A stretch of 64,000 nucleotides of DNA from Trichopria drosophilae (GCA_030407085.1 CM059585.1:6379001-6443000); one strand, 5' to 3'; shown: positions 23,201 to 38,187, counted from the first letter of the stretch. Program-made: numbers and translations. The notes: generated by a model from the sequence alone, not told the origin.

Positions 23201-25907
23201 TGCACCGAGTGCAATTTCCAATTATTGGCAGCCCGAGACGTGACCCTTTTCACTGATTCTATTGATGGTACTTCCAAACCTAATTTTCGCGACAACTCGA
23301 CGTGATTTATTTACGTGTTGAATACCCCAACGCAACTGCTAAAGTAGAAGAAAATCTGACAATGGTAATGTGCATGCGGTAATAAGAAGGTAATAAAGGC
23401 AAACATTTTGTACTATGTGCTCTGTATTCAAAATGTCGGTGAATAATGGATTGACTTTTCCGAGCATTCTATATTCATGATAAATATAATAACATTACAA
23501 ATGTTTTACGGTATTTCTGTAAGAAATCCTATTTGAAGCGTGGAAAACGTCAGTAGCCTGCGATCGAAGAGATCCGATTAGAAACGCTCGGCTCGAAGTC
23601 TGCATTGCAGCCGATCAGCATCGCAATCGAACGCCCACCGTGCGATTGCATAAGCGAATCTCACAGTACAAGCCAGAGTGACACAATGAAAGGTCACCGT
23701 AGGCGTGGTATGTGCGTGGTATTATTCAATTTCACTATTTTTTCGTAGAGATAAATGACAGTTTCGAGTGTAAAATAAGTAATGCGATTGCTTTGTCAAT
23801 GATAGTCACTCTTGTTTTCATTCTTCAGTAAAAATGGTCATTCCCGACATTATCTTACAAAACATGTTACTATTTCGTGCAAGACTTGAATATTCGATTA
23901 AGGAATTTAATACCATGAAACGTAATGTGGCTGCCACATCGGAATGTTTTCTTCAATGGCGTCGGCTCTGCATGAGTACTGGACCAGACATTTCATTGTT
24001 TATCTTTGATAAATCATATAACCTGACAATATACTTTTTATTAAGCATCGGGAAAATGGCATTCGTTACTTTATCGACCGAAAATTGGGGTTGCGTGGCA
24101 ACGTACTTGCCGGCACCATGAAGGGGAATCCAGGAATGGATGCGCCGTCTTCAGGGGGTAACGATAGGAAATAGAGGCAGAACAGAGGGATGAAGGGAGG
24201 AGCGGGAGCATTGACCTACTTCGGACGGCATCCGGGTTACCGAGTCAAAATGCAGGGTCACTCCTGGCAATGTAGGTGGGAACTCCTCACGGCCTGGATC
24301 GAGCGACCTGATTTCCGGTTCGCGCGACCCGGAACAATTTGACTTCCGAGTCCCGAGACCACTGCTTACCGGGATCGACCCAATTCGGCCTGGGCCAAAA
24401 CTCGGGACAACCACTAAGACCGACAGTTCTGATAATCCGCTTTTATCTCGCCACACTGTTCAACAGACAGCGCTGACAAATAGCAAAATACTCATATCGC
24501 GGTCGTTTTGAAAACGTCCTTGAAGCAGGCCCTAACGGATACATTCAAATAAATATCAAATTAAATCTACAGCATGTTCCTCATGATTAAAGTTGGAATT
24601 TTTAGCTCTGTTATAATCAATGTTTTCAAAAACAAAGAAACTGATATCATGAGATCTTTGTCCATGAAAAAAGTATTGAAATAAGTTAATATCGCATGAT
24701 AAGAAATGTATTTATATTTCCTTCAACAGTTTATAAAAACTCTATACATGTCAAGCGATTTACTTTAAAATTAGTTGCACAGATTTATTATAAATAAAGA
24801 TTTATCAAGAATTGCAATAGTGTATTAAAACAGCAAAGATTAACTACAACTGCACTAGGTAGGCATTTGATGTTTGGTGATATACAGATCGATTAACATG
24901 AAGCCATTTAGTTTTTCAGACGACCACAAAAAAATAGTCGCATGCACAATATTCTTAATTTCATTTTAAAGTGCAGTCCGTTTATTCTATGTTTAAAAAT
25001 AGGTTAAAAATGACCGACGACTGAAAAGTCTGCAAAACATTTGACTCGAGTGCATAAGAGTTACTAGTTTTTTATACAACTTGATTATGTCGATAAACGT
25101 ATCACGAAAAATAAAAACTTTATGCAATTCTTGTAAAAATTGATATATAAAAACGTTACAATAATTGAAAACATAATGAATTTAAAGTTTCATAAAGATG
25201 TCTCAGTCATTGAAGAGACAGCTTCGTTTTCATTCCGCTGCCGGCCGGGACGCTCGACTGGAAAAATAACAACTTCCTTCCTTGAAGAAAAATCACCATA
25301 CGTCGCCACGCAAAACTGTTATCTCGATAACTATTCCTTAAGCTGAAGGAAATGCATGTCTGGTTACTCTATCAGCAACCCGGATCACAATTCGTTACGA
25401 CTCTCCTAAACGTACTTTCGCCTCACATTATTCGTCCGAACGAAAAGCGGAAAGCAACAATATTTCTTCTTTAAAAAAACAGTGCACACTTGGACATTTC
25501 ACATACCGGCGAAACGATGAAGTCGGAAGGTCGGGCGAAGGCCGCATTGCACGAATATGCAACGGCGTCCTTCGCGGCGATAAGAAAAGCTTCTTGAGCG
25601 CGATACAGACGGCGGTCGACACAGACTGAGCTTTCCGTGTACCGACATGCATTCCCGGACCAGTGTTGGTGCACGTGCGCCCCAACTATATACCGCTTGC
25701 ACTCGACCCATTGTCCCAGTTTCCTCGGAGAGGACGGAAAGCAAGTGCACGAGGAAGTGGTCGACACCACCTCCTCCTCGTCTACCTCTGCTCCATGGTG
25801 TACATCACAGGATTACCATCGCAATTTCCACCACTATCCACCCATCCTCACCACCGCTGCTCATTCTTCCGACCTATATCACCGCCATATACCCCTGAAG
25901 CTCTTCA

Positions 25908-26405
25908 CTGTTTCAGACACTAAAAACAAAAACCACGCATCACTACCATCAAGAGCATACTCAATTGTATTAGCATGTTCGTCATTGTTCCTAACAATTT
26001 GGTACTCCCTGAGTTTTAAGCCTTTTCTTTTACGTAGGGTTTTTCAACTGTACGGGTTCAATTAGGGATGAGACTTCTTTAAGGATACTCCATCAGTTAG
26101 GTCAAGTCTCGATCACCCTAACATCAATCCTTACTCGACTGCCTGACAGATCATCACGAGGTAGATCATTATTATTACTACAGTATCAGACTTAAACAAT
26201 GACAACAAAAGTCAGACATTAATACCCTCAATAGCATGCTGAAATTATATTAACATGATTTTAATTGATCTTGATATTTTGGTACTAAATGAATTGAAAA
26301 GATTCAGAGATCAAGATTGTTAACATTTTGCAGTAGATAGGTCAAGATCGCCCTATCATCGACCCTTGATCGACTGTCTGAGAGATAATCCGATAACAAA
26401 TAACA
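25908..26405. repeat. Diverged tandem duplication, two units of about 240-275 bp
   Basis: Seen: unit 1 (about 25908-26165) and unit 2 (about 26180-26405) share ordered blocks: TTTCAGACAC/TATCAGACTT, AGAGCATACTCAATTGTATT/ATAGCATGCTGAAATTATAT, TTTGGTACT in both, and TTAGGTCAAGTCTCGATCAC/ATAGGTCAAGATCGCCCTAT, then TCGACTGCCTGACAGAT/TCGACTGTCTGAGAGAT. The offset falls from about 273-279 to 240 bases, so one unit has an indel. There is no coding capacity. It is in the large intron. Confidence 0.75.
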
Positions 26406-29400
26406 AACATTGTCAAAGGTGACCTAGATTGTCCAAAACTGCATGAGAAGCTCTAGTTCTAAACTCTTGAATGGAAACGCGTTAAGTTCAAATGTTATTC
26501 CCAAGTGAAAAACGGGAATAAAAGCACGACTATCGTGACGATTTCGCATCGGAAACTTGACCGAGCCGTGGCTGTCTCGAGAAAGGAATTGATTCGGTTA
26601 CAACTAGATGTTTGCGCCAGTAAAATAGGACATCCCGCGTGCCGCGGCCAAGGGAGAGAAGACGGCACCGTGTACCTGACCCATTTTATCTGTTACGAGT
26701 CTGGAAGTGGCAGTACGTAGAGCTGCATCGATCGACCTCGATACGCGACCCCAGCCTGGCACCGAGCGACCCCGCAATTTGTCACTCCTGCATGCACCCT
26801 CTGCCCATTCCTAGTCTCCTCCAGCAAAACTTTCGTATGTACATCCTGGTGCATCGATACAGACCAATGAAGGAATCGTACAAAAGGAAGCGAGGAGTGA
26901 CGGCGTCAAAAATATCGTAACACCAACCGTGCCACCGATTTTCCAGAATCTGCTGTCAATAACAGGAATCCCAAACCCGCTATACGACAAGCAGGAAGAG
27001 CAGTGTGTGCCTGTCCTCGAAACGTCGTTGTGATTCGAGACGTTGATAATGTATCGACCTTCTAGTCCTAGGTTATCTGCGCCGCTTGGAAATAACACCG
27101 GAACTCAACCAAAAGGAAGTCTACTAACAAGATTTGGCCTTATTGTCCACTTTACGACGTTTGAAACGAAGCTCTTAACGTAAATTGAATCAAAAAGTTT
27201 TGATTTTTAAATAAATCTGTATTTTATGTTTATTTTTTCAATTTAAAGTTGTAAATACACCTAATCGGACATAAGGGAACAATTCAAAGTGCAAAATAAA
27301 TTAAATCTACATCAAGAAAATTGGATATCGCGCAAATACTATTATTGTCTGATACGTTGAGGAATCGTAACGTCTTAAATCAGTATTACACCTATAAGCC
27401 TTGTGATAATGGTTACTGTACTGATTTCTACGCTTCGAGGGCGGATGTAACGGAAGCCATGCTACGGTCGTAAAAGAGTAAAGCTCGTTAGTAGGACCCT
27501 GAAGGGGTTTACTCCTGAGTTTATTTATTGGGTCATTATGTTGTCGTTTAAAGCAAGCCGTTTGTAGCCCAGTATATCACAGTGTAATTAATTTAATTGC
27601 TGGAAGAACTTACCAAGTCTCCAGTGCTTTTTATGTAATTATCGAATACGCAGAATTTCAATTGAGAAATTGGTTGTTTCAAACCATATCTGTTTTTTTT
27701 TGACATCATAAAAATGATCTTAAATTCCACCGTATTGATATTCATGTTATAAATTCGCATAATCTACTTTCAGCATTTTACATTACTAAGTATTCCTTTG
27801 AATTAACTTTGAAGAAACTTCAGCATTGGTTTCTAGGGATTAACGATCAATTCTGTCGGAGTCTCGCGCTGACTTTTGGATTCGCAAGTTGATGATGTGA
27901 AAACACTTGAGCAAATAATGATTAGATGCAAGAAATAAAAAAGAACTTTTTCAAGAAGAGTACCATCACTTTGAATTCATTTTAAATGGTTCTTTTCAGT
28001 GTAATTGATGGAGGAATGTAGGTTACAAAAGGCGTGAACTTGGCCTAATAGATCCAAAGAATGTCAGGAACATGTTTAAATTAACAAGAAATAACGAAAC
28101 GCGAATTCAAAATTTGAATAAAATCAAAAACAACGAAATTGATGCAGACTATGAAATTAATTTGAACTGTTTAGAAAGTTGATTCTTTGCCTCATAAATA
28201 CAACAAAATATAGCCAAGATTAGGTTTCGAGTTGCAATAGGGTCACTGGGTTTGCATAAAACTAGTTGTTTTTATGATAAGGGTTCCCTGGATTATCAGA
28301 ACAATTCTTTTGTCATCATAAGCTTGAGAGTTTTTCTCGGAAGCTCCGTCTCATTAAACTACCCAGTTTTTTTAATTACTGGTCTGAAGTCAGGAATAAG
28401 AACCAGAACGCCCAGCCAACTGCTCTTTTCTGTATTTGGAGAGTTATGGATTTTGTTTCTGCAAAGTTGGTAACTGACAATGAACAACATGATCTTCATA
28501 AGTACGTTTTAGGAGTCGTAAATGTGATTTATTTGTTTAACAATTATTACTAACGATACTAGTAAAATAATTAAAGAAATACTAACTAAAATGTATCTTT
28601 GTCTATTTTGTGGTAGATAAAAAAACACATTAAAGAAGGTGTACAAGATCAGGTGAAATTTTGCTTACGATACGTTAGCAATGCAAAACCCTTATTCCGA
28701 GAGAGGGGGAGAGGGTAAGTTTAATCGTCAAGTTTATCATGCAGATGTTAGTTAATAGCTGAATTCGGGGTTGAATCGTGAAAGACTATAACATTAATTC
28801 AACGCTCGGTATGGATACGAATAATGCAGAGCTAGTAGCATATGATTAGTAAGAATCATTGGAACTAAAAAGGGGAAAGTCAACATGTGCCGGTAATTAT
28901 AGAGTCAGTAGAGCCTGAGTAGCTGCCACCCTGCAACTGATATTGTTCATGGTGGGCTTTATTAAAAATAATTATTGTCCATGGTACACGAAGTCGTGTA
29001 GCACAGACACTGCCTTTTTACATATATATTAACATTTGTATATTTGATCATTATTTAATAATGTCCTTTAAAGAATCATGCAAGCGGAAAACTAGGGAAG
29101 GAAACATTTTACAATAATTTTTTACAGCTACATGCATAATCTACATGATAGGTATGGCTACACTATGAGTAATTGAACGAAAGTCAATCTAATCTACTTT
29201 ATAAAGCTTAATCCACGACCGCTATATTCCGGTACACGGGGCGCTTCGCTGAGGCGGAACGAAATACTTAAGACTTGAAAAGTCGTTGATGGTGCCGAGA
29301 AATGAAGAAAAATAGCCAGCAATTAATAGCACGTAGGGCTGGCGTGTCGGCTTCGTATGTACAAACCTGACTACAGTGACGTTGCAAACGTCGTAACGAC

Positions 29401-30383
29401 GTTGGTGCAACAAGTACGTAGTACTAGCAGAAATAGTTACGTAATGAAATAGTATCACATACGGATATATATGCAAGAAATGGAGATTTCACATCGGCCG
29501 GCAGACAAAACAAAGAACCGTCACCGAACAATCGGTACTCATATTTCTTGTTCAGATTTTGTCAGTCGATATTCAAAATAATCTCAAAAATGCAATAATT
29601 GTCTTTAGAAGCCTTTTATCCACATAATAAGAATAATTGTAAAGTCACGTTAAAAACAAGAATGTCGACATGAAACTTATTACGTGCCAAAGACGTAAAA
29701 GCAAAAACACATACCACGCCATTAATATTGACAAATTCGAGCGTATTCTCGAAGTAAATAAGAAACAGCGACTCAAAAGTCACAAACTCGAGTGTAATTG
29801 TTTTCGTAAATATCACGCACAAAACATTTGTTTACGAACCCCCGCATATGCTGTTTTGATCTGACGGGCGAGTTTCTACGCAGCAGCATCGGTGACACGA
29901 GCCGAGCAGATAAGTCATCACTGATATATTTTTTACTGTTACAACAAGGTCGTCAAGTACCGCGTCGTGTTTATGATAGAAGTGTCTAGTTTCCCGTATG
30001 AGACTTTGAATAAGGATTATTATGGCTTTTGGCCACTATCCTTTTCCTGTATTCCTCGCCCAACAAATTCTTGATTTGTATTTATATTTTTTGTAATCGT
30101 TTACACTATGATCTTTTTTAACTAATTGAAGTTCCTGAATTGGTTGGAAATAGTCGGTAAATATACTGAATTAAAAATAAAACCAAGACTGATTCTACTA
30201 CTTTTAAAGTTTAACTTAAATCCTCAATTACACAAAAATTTCAAGGATCGCCGAATTTGGACAAGATACGCGTTAAGCTAGGTCGGTATCCGGGACGGTC
30301 TCCTTCAAGGACTGTTAATGGAGATCGGTTGCTCATTCACGTACAAAAATACGATTACGCATCTCACGGTCAATCGAAAGGTT

Positions 30384-30404
30384 CGAGAGGAATGTTTCCT
30401 CTCG
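30384..30404. repeat. Perfect short hairpin
   Basis: Seen: nine-base arms CGAGAGGAA and TTCCTCTCG around a three-base loop. It is isolated in intron sequence with no associated gene. Confidence 0.6.
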
Positions 30405-33400
30405 CGGTAAGAAATCTTTGATTATTATTGTTACTGACTTTCACACGTGTGCAATTTATGAAGAGGTATCTCGCTCAAGTTGTAAAGAAATGCGGGAAGC
30501 AATAACCAATATTTCTTTGAAAAAATAGAAAACCTCTCTGTCATCGCCTTGCTCATTGAAAGTAATTTAGAAATCTTTTAGACCCAAGCCGGTTAAAAGA
30601 TTAAATTAGGGCAGTGCAAAGCCACTTCTGATTTAAGTAACGATCAACCAAATTTTTCAGATTGCCGAAGGTAACGTGTTCATAGGGTGACTTTTTTGGT
30701 TAGACTCATTAACTTCGAATAATTCCGCTTTTCACTGACTTGCAGCAATAACAACGGAGAAAGCGGTAATTTGTCCATCAACTACCTGACAAGTGGCAAG
30801 ATGTTACAACAACGCCCGGCACTTAGTGCCGTAATACCGGCGTCAGCCGAGCGTCGCATTGGGACGTATTCGTGCGGGTTCTTATCCGCTTATGGAATCT
30901 CGGCACTGGAGACCTGGTAATGTTTCTACGAATAACTCTGTCAACAGTGCGCTCAATCGCCATCTCGTTCGCTTTGGAATACGTGCGCAGCATATGCCAG
31001 TGCGCGAGTTTCTACGCAGGGATACGTGACAAGGAGGGACCGCGAGCCAAGGCCCGATTCTGCTCGAGATTAGGATGATTGAGCTCAATTAATACTTAAC
31101 GGCTACTGGCTCGTCCACATTTGTCAATAAGACTAAGCCATTGACCGAAGCGGCTCGTAACATAAATGGGCGCAGAAAGGTAATGCACTTATACCTCAAG
31201 ACAATGGTATGTAATTTTGACCGGTGACAACATTAGACGCCATTTGGACTTTACGGTCTATGGGAATGGTTTACCGACAAAACCTGAAGCGCTGTAATTT
31301 ATCATAATTACCGTTAACTCTACATGTCTGTTCTGATAGATGATCGATTATGAGGTTGCATTTCTACGTTCAAAAGTTAGCATCCATCTTTTTATTTTCC
31401 GTGTCAATGCTCAAGAATTAGGTACGTTTGTAGGAGAATTTTTCAATTAATTATCCACACCCAGAAGGGAATTACGTGTAAATCGAATTAACCAGAATGC
31501 AGTGGAGGGAACTCGGTCGAGGGATACAAAGAAGAGTCTAGGCTCATTATGAGGGTGGACATTAAAGTAGCAAAGCGAGAGAGTTGGGAACTAGGGAGCT
31601 GGGGATGATGTTAGAACCGGTCCGGGGTTGCCTCGTGGCGTATGCGTTCGCACTACGGTAGTGCACCTGACCTATATAGCAGTCGCCGGTATTGATTGAC
31701 CTAATTTTGCGAATCGAGTATTCCCTGCCGTGTCTTCTCTGCAGTTCGCGCACCATTTTCTTTCCACGGCCCCGGCATATAATAACCCAATTTCTCTAGC
31801 GAATGACCTAAACTATATTGCCTAACCCAACCTTATACGGAGTTGCCCCAGAGATCCTACCGTAAGAAGGGAGGTGACGGCGTGACGATTAACAGCAATT
31901 ACGAAGAGAGAACAAAACTGACCTTCGGTTGCTATGCGGAGGGCGCGAATGGTGTCTCTATTGGAAAGCTTCTAGTATAAACATACTTTTTCTCTACGAA
32001 TTTTCAAACACAAGAAACGCGATACTCAATTTTCATATCATTTATTATTTTCTATAAGTTTATTATATACATAATACGGATAATCGTATTGGTTATTTAT
32101 ACCCTAGTTATGGTATCATAGACCTTTTTCTATACATCAGCAGTTATCAGTGTCTAATCTCACGACGTTATTCATCCACGAAGTAGGGTTGAACTGTGAA
32201 AATTCGCAAAGGCCGATCTTTATCTTAATTATAAGTATAAATCGATCGTACGCACACACGTCCAGAAAAAGACAATTGAAACGGCCTCGTGAGGTAGGGG
32301 AAGCATTATCCAATTACACCGCAACGATGCTACGCATGATGCCTCTCGTCGCATGTGAAAGGTGTGCTTTCGAACAGTTTTCCATGATGCAATACGAGGT
32401 AAAACAGAAACGGATGTGTCAGAAATGGATAAGCTATTCTTTGTAGCTTTCCAATTTGATCGGCAAGGTCGCGTAGACTAGTGATGCTCTTTAAGGGCCA
32501 TACCGTGAACTCTAAAAGGTTAGCGGAAAGTCTCTGTTCTCTCAATTGGCAACGAGTGACTCATTACCGAGCTATTTCGCCTTGGCGAGCAGGCGTACTG
32601 CGTTTTCTTTCTTTGTTACAAGTTTTACTTCTTGGACAACGAGTTATCGCAAATTCCAACAAAAACATCACAATTAAGATAAAAATGAAGAAGCAGAATA
32701 TATAATTATTAGTCAGAATCTTTAAAACATTGAACCCCATCGATTCATACGGTAACTTCGAATACCTACCTCTTAAGGATTCTCCTACTCGTTAAGTCGT
32801 CGCTAGGATGTCTCGTAACCGGATAATGATCTAACCTGGAAAGTATTACGACAATTTTGAGTGATTCAGTCGAACGAAAGAAAAGTGATGAATGAGTATG
32901 GTGGATGCTTCAGAAATGTAGATCGCTTAATGTTGGGTATACGATGCACTAATGGGAACGAAATGGTTTCACCAGGGCCGTAATGATTTTCATTAATTAG
33001 TCGATTTCGACTCTCGAGGATAGCTTGGAAAATCTTTGCCTTACAGTATACAACGCAGCGGGAGGGACTTCCGGTGCTACGGTGTTGGAGTCGAAGTAGA
33101 ATTTAAGGATCGAGGCCAAGCAAGCAGGCAAAGCGCAGCTAAGATGGCCGCTGGTCGCTTCAACGCCTTAACGGTCCGAGAACGCGGTTGCGTGACGAGA
33201 GAATCAACGTTATAGCATAGAAGAAACGTTATGCGCCGGGAAGTACGCCGCACGTAGGCTATACACATAGGTCGGTTCGGCGTTTTAAACCGTACCAGGT
33301 GTACAAAACGTCAGACATTGCTTTCCAGGCGACCCATAACTGCCTCTCCTATTTTATTCACGTCATTGAACTCTCCCGCAAAAATCGGATCATTTACATA

Positions 33401-35841
33401 ATTCCCTTGCACGCGTTAGCTAAAATATCTCAGAAAAATATAAGTAAACAATGAAAACGAAGCAAAGATTCCCTTCGCGTGAAGACAAAAAGCGATGATT
33501 AAAACTTAAGACTATTTTTGTAAAGACTTTGAATTAATGGCTCTTTCTTCTTAAGTTCTTAAACAGTAAACCAATAATTCACGACCAGAAAAAAACGCGG
33601 TAAAGTCCGATGATTCACCTTTATATTTGGATTTCCTTTCTTATATTCAAATCGAGAAAATGTGACTGGGTTTTGTTGAATTTAACGTTTTCGAATACCA
33701 TATGAATTATGTGTATCAAATTACTTTGTACAGATACATAAAAACTCATATGAAACTGTCTAACAGAAACGTTTTCAAAAAAGAAGTACGAAAATCTGAA
33801 ATTAAAAATTGTAAACACAATCGAAAATTAGTGTCTTCGGCGAGGGATTCGATAGTTTAAAGAGAAGATTCTCAAATTGACCATGGTGATACGCGGCAAT
33901 TCGTTCCTGTCGAAACTTATGTCAACTTGCGGTAGGTCATGCCAAGGCCAGGTGTGCGATTCCAGGAAAATCGTTCGCAGGTAACTCGTACCGGTCTCTG
34001 ACCCCCGTCCAAGGATAGGTTAGGGGGAAAGACCGAACAGAGGCGCGGCACCAAAAAATAAACGAATGTCGGCATTTAAAAGAAAGTCCAGACGGCCTCT
34101 GTGAAGAGTCGGGAAGTTGCAGCCACCGTATATTGGCCGGCCGGCCGGCGAGAGCGGTTGCTAACCGCCCAGACCATGCGTCCTTCAGGATATGCAACCT
34201 CACTGAATTTTGTCATTCCGCATTGGTGATCTTTAACGATTTGGTTTCACGTTCCGAGAAATGGCTCATCAGTTAATTAGGGAAAGTACAACCTTTTAGC
34301 AAAATTGTAATTGGCTAAGATTTTAGGTTCTAAACAAAGTTGGAATCTAATGAAAATATCATACAGTTGTAGAAGTACTGGACGTTTTGGAGAAGACCCT
34401 ACTGATGAAACTTTTATTGAAATTATCAACTTTTTTACAATTTTTAATCTTCCATCAAAATGTGAAAGCTACTGTAATGACTCTGCAGTTTTGAAGGGAT
34501 CCAATACTTTTGTGACGTAATAAACTGATGCACGCCGAAAGTCGACAGGATTCCCCCTTGACTAATTACTGAAACCGTTTTTTTACTTGTGGGAAAATCC
34601 CCAAAGAATGGGCAAGATGTTCTTGAGACGATTAGTTTGCTTGACTTTTTTGTGGTATCTTTTTTCCCAAATGGAAGTTTAGAAAAGGTGGGAAAGTAAA
34701 GGCACGGCGAAACCGGTGCAGATAGACATCTCTGCTAGGATGCGTTTGGGTCAATGTACTTTTATCCGTTCCAGGGGTTCTACGTCATTTCTTCGACTAC
34801 TCGTTTCTTGACTTTTTTCCTTCCTCGCCGTGCCCGAAACGTACCCTCTTAGAGTTTAGGTGGACGATCGTATAACTTGAGGTTTGCCGGCTCGAAAACG
34901 TTTCGCGTGAAATCGTAAAGGCTCGAGCAAGAAAGGCAGCAATACGATTGCAGCAGGAAAAAATTTGCGATAACGACTTCGACGAAGCTTTTAAAATCCA
35001 GTCTCTCGCGATCACTACCCATCATTTTTATAGCGTCCCTTATTATCTGGTGCCAAAATGACGAGAAGCTCTACCTGCGAGGACTCTCTGTCTCAGGAGA
35101 CGAATCTAACACATCCATAATTGAAAACGCCAAAAACGATGAACCATGATCCACTGCTGAACACAACAATTAACGTTGCGAAAGATGCTTCGAATTGAAA
35201 AAACGTTGGGAGAAAGTTCAATTGAGAAAATACGCCTTTAAGTTGACCTATTTGTCGGGGCAATTAATAAGACATTAGTCGCTACTGATGAATTACAAAA
35301 CAGGAAATTTAAACATTTCTTCAAACAAATGGTTAAACTTCCAATATGTCGAAGATTTTTTTCAGAAAAACTTGGAGATCTATTTAATTACTACTGGCAA
35401 TTAATGCTAACTCCATGCGAAAGGTCAGTGATGAGGATTAGTTGATCCTAAAAAATCATCGTCTGTACTAAAAAGTTCCTTCACACGTAAGGTAATTTAG
35501 CGTGGCATCTTTTTCGAAGCCTTTATACGGTATATGCGCGAGAGAGATTTTAGGTCAGTGCGTATGATGCAGCACACGCGCGCCAGATTTCAGACACACA
35601 TGCGTATCCATTAGAAGGTCAGAACTACGTGTAAGACTGTACGTGAAGCAACGTTTTACCTCGAGAAAAGAATCGTGCTAAATTGCCGCTTCCATTTCAA
35701 TCACAAATTTCAGACATTCTTACATTTCATTTCACAAAATTGAAATTTATAATCTAACCTTTAAACACAGGCCGTGATTTGACCTTTGAAATTAATAAAA
35801 ATCGAATTTAAAAATGGTAAAAAGTTCAGTGTTTCAAAATA

Positions 35842-36106
35842 CTGTAGATTCCCGGTATAACTACGTCTCGCTATATTTACGTCCCAACATATTTGTCCGG
35901 TTCTGTCTCGTTATATTTACCTATCGCCGCTCGCTTTCTCCCCACCTTACGGACTGGGGCCTCAGGAAGGGCCCGATGTGACGTCGCGAAAATAACGCGA
36001 CTGAGGAGAGTTGGAGAAGCGATGGTTCGTTTCTTTTGGTATATATGACAAGATGGAAGGGGAAGGCAAGGAACCGCTTGGGTAAATATACCGAGACTCT
36101 ACTTTG
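35842..36106 (+). mobile_element. TA-flanked MITE, family 1, copy 2
   Basis: Seen: the left end CTGTAGATTCCCGGTATA follows TA at 35840-35841, and the right end TATACCGAGACTCTACTTTG is an imperfect inverted copy. Inner words such as TATATTTACGTCCCA and TCGTTATATTTACCTATCGC match the reverse complement of the element at 8731-8982, so the two are the same family in opposite orientation. It lies in the large intron of the Glut4EF-like gene and has no coding capacity. Confidence 0.85.
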
Positions 36107-38020
36107 ATTGATTACTTTCCCGGTTAAGATCTACTTAAGTATTTTTATGAGGAGTCTGAAAATAAGTCTTTCTTTTAATGATCTATTATATGATTGGCGT
36201 TTTCGTCAACATCATTCTTTGATAAATGCGAGAGACCAATTATAAATCATGCTTTATAAACATAATGAACCTTTGGAACCTAGAAAAAAGTTTATAGGTT
36301 TCACTTGATATTGAAGAAATCGGTTGAAATAGTTGATTTAAAAGTAATGGAGAAATATCCGAAACACATGTCATTTTCCAAGGTTGTCGACGAAACTAAT
36401 ATCATAATTTCCAACATGAAAAAATGTCGATATAAAAGGATCGAGGTTACTCGAACCTGGCACGAAGATCGGCAGCCCTTGTGAGACTGCAGACTAAATA
36501 TGCACCCTAGTTGCCCACCTGTTCCCTTCTATATACGTTCATTCCTCGCCCTTCGAATTGAAGTAAAAGAATGAGGACTTGCCGTGTCGTTTTCTATGTG
36601 GACTTTTAAAGGTCTTCGATTTTTTGGAACGATCAATATTTCATTAGATCCTCAGTTTGAATATGTCACCAACGCCTTTTTCTTCGTGAGAAGAAATCTA
36701 ATGAAAGCAACATCAATGACTGATGAATTGTCATTTCTCAAACCAATGACAAAATATTGATATATTTCCAAAAATGTTTACCAATGTTAAATTGTCAGAA
36801 AAAGATTAATCGTGTTCTGGTATTTTATATATATAACAGTATAAAAAACACGTAGACAAACGTTTTTTTCAATTTTCAAATAGTTTGTTCACTTACTTCT
36901 TTTAAAACGAATTAATAGTTTGTTTAAGTTAAAAATCCGTTTTTGTAATTTAAAAAATCCCGAATGTTTGTAATTAATTTAAATGTGTCCTGAAATATAA
37001 CTAATTTATTTCCTGTACACTTTGGGTTCTTTATGAAATATTAAAACTACAATCCAACTCTTGTCCTTTGAAATTTACTAATAATAAAAATGATTGTCAT
37101 TATAAAATTTTACGTCCTAACATATTTTACGGTATTGGTTAAGTCTTATTCGATGGATCCCGAAAAAAAAATGAAAAAAAACACTCGGACCATTTATGGC
37201 CATAATTTGTCTAATTCGTAGGATTTTGTACAAGATGGCATTTAAGCCAGGGACTATTGTGAAGTAACGATGACAAATTGCTTCAGCTTTTAACTGTAAA
37301 TTTTAATTGCGGCATGACCCGATTTTGGAAATGAAGTGAACGGATGTGATTTACGAAATCGATGCAAGGAGATGGGTTAAATGAATGTATGACCTTTGTA
37401 ATATCAGGAAAGGAAACGAAAAAATCTGCTTCACGGGCGAAGGCGCAAACGAGGTCAGTGAAATCGAAATTTTAACTCGACCGAAAATTTATAATGTGAA
37501 TTGCCTTATTCGGATGTCAAAAACGGCTTTTATATTGTTATGAAATTATATTAAAAAATGTTAACGACGTAAGTTACATTTTGAAATTTTGTTTTGAAAC
37601 AATTAATCATTCGAGTTCACTGGTGGTTTTTTCGATATTCTGAGAAATCTTATGAATTATAACCAATTTACTTTATTTAGTTTAATTTTCTTGAAAATGC
37701 AAAGTAAAATTGGTTATTTCTACATCTTTACGGTATTCAAAAGAGCCATTATAATTGTTGGATAACAAAAATATGAATTTTTGAAAATTCAGTAAACATT
37801 CAAATTAAACATAAAAAATCTATTCCATTGGACTTTAAAGTGTTGAGAGGATGGAAATGAGAAAGACACAAAGCCACTGCTTCTGACATTAATAATAAGT
37901 TAACCAATAAAGATAATTAATTTCAAACTTAAGTTAAAATAGAAATCAGTTTTCTTGTGTATCAGAATTAATGTGAAAAATATTTCGGGTACAGGTCGGA
38001 ATGATAATAACTAAAAGATC

Positions 38021-38187
38021 GTTTATAAAACCGACAAAAAGCCGGTAGTAAACAACCGATAGTTTATAGAACCGACAATAAGCCGGTAGCAAAAAAACCT
38101 AGTATTTTATAGAATCTACAAAAAGCCGGTAGCAAAAAACCGCTCGTTTATAAAACCATCGCAGAGCCGGTAGCAAAAAAACCGATA
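38021..38187. repeat. Minisatellite, four units of 41-43 bp
   Basis: Seen: units start at 38021, 38062, 38105 and 38146. Each reads roughly GTTTATAAAACCGACAAAAA followed by GCCGGTAGCAAAAAACCGATA, with the GCCGGTAG core intact in all four. A partial fifth unit starts at 38188. Units differ at several positions, so the array is old or degenerate. It lies in the large intron about 1.5 kb downstream (in gene direction) of exon A. Confidence 0.92.

Noticed and set aside
24120..24480. GC-richer block with repeated CGGGTT/CCCGAG words as a transposon
   Set aside because: No terminal repeats, target duplications or second copy could be found.
28021..28182. Charged 53-codon plus-strand frame after a pyrimidine-containing AG
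   Set aside because: Asn/Lys/Ile-rich peptide is what AT-rich DNA yields by chance, the acceptor is poor, and there is no family match.
33140..33155. AAGATGGCCGC as a YY1/Pho site marking a Polycomb element
   Set aside because: A single motif copy with no companion GAGA or Pho cluster nearby.
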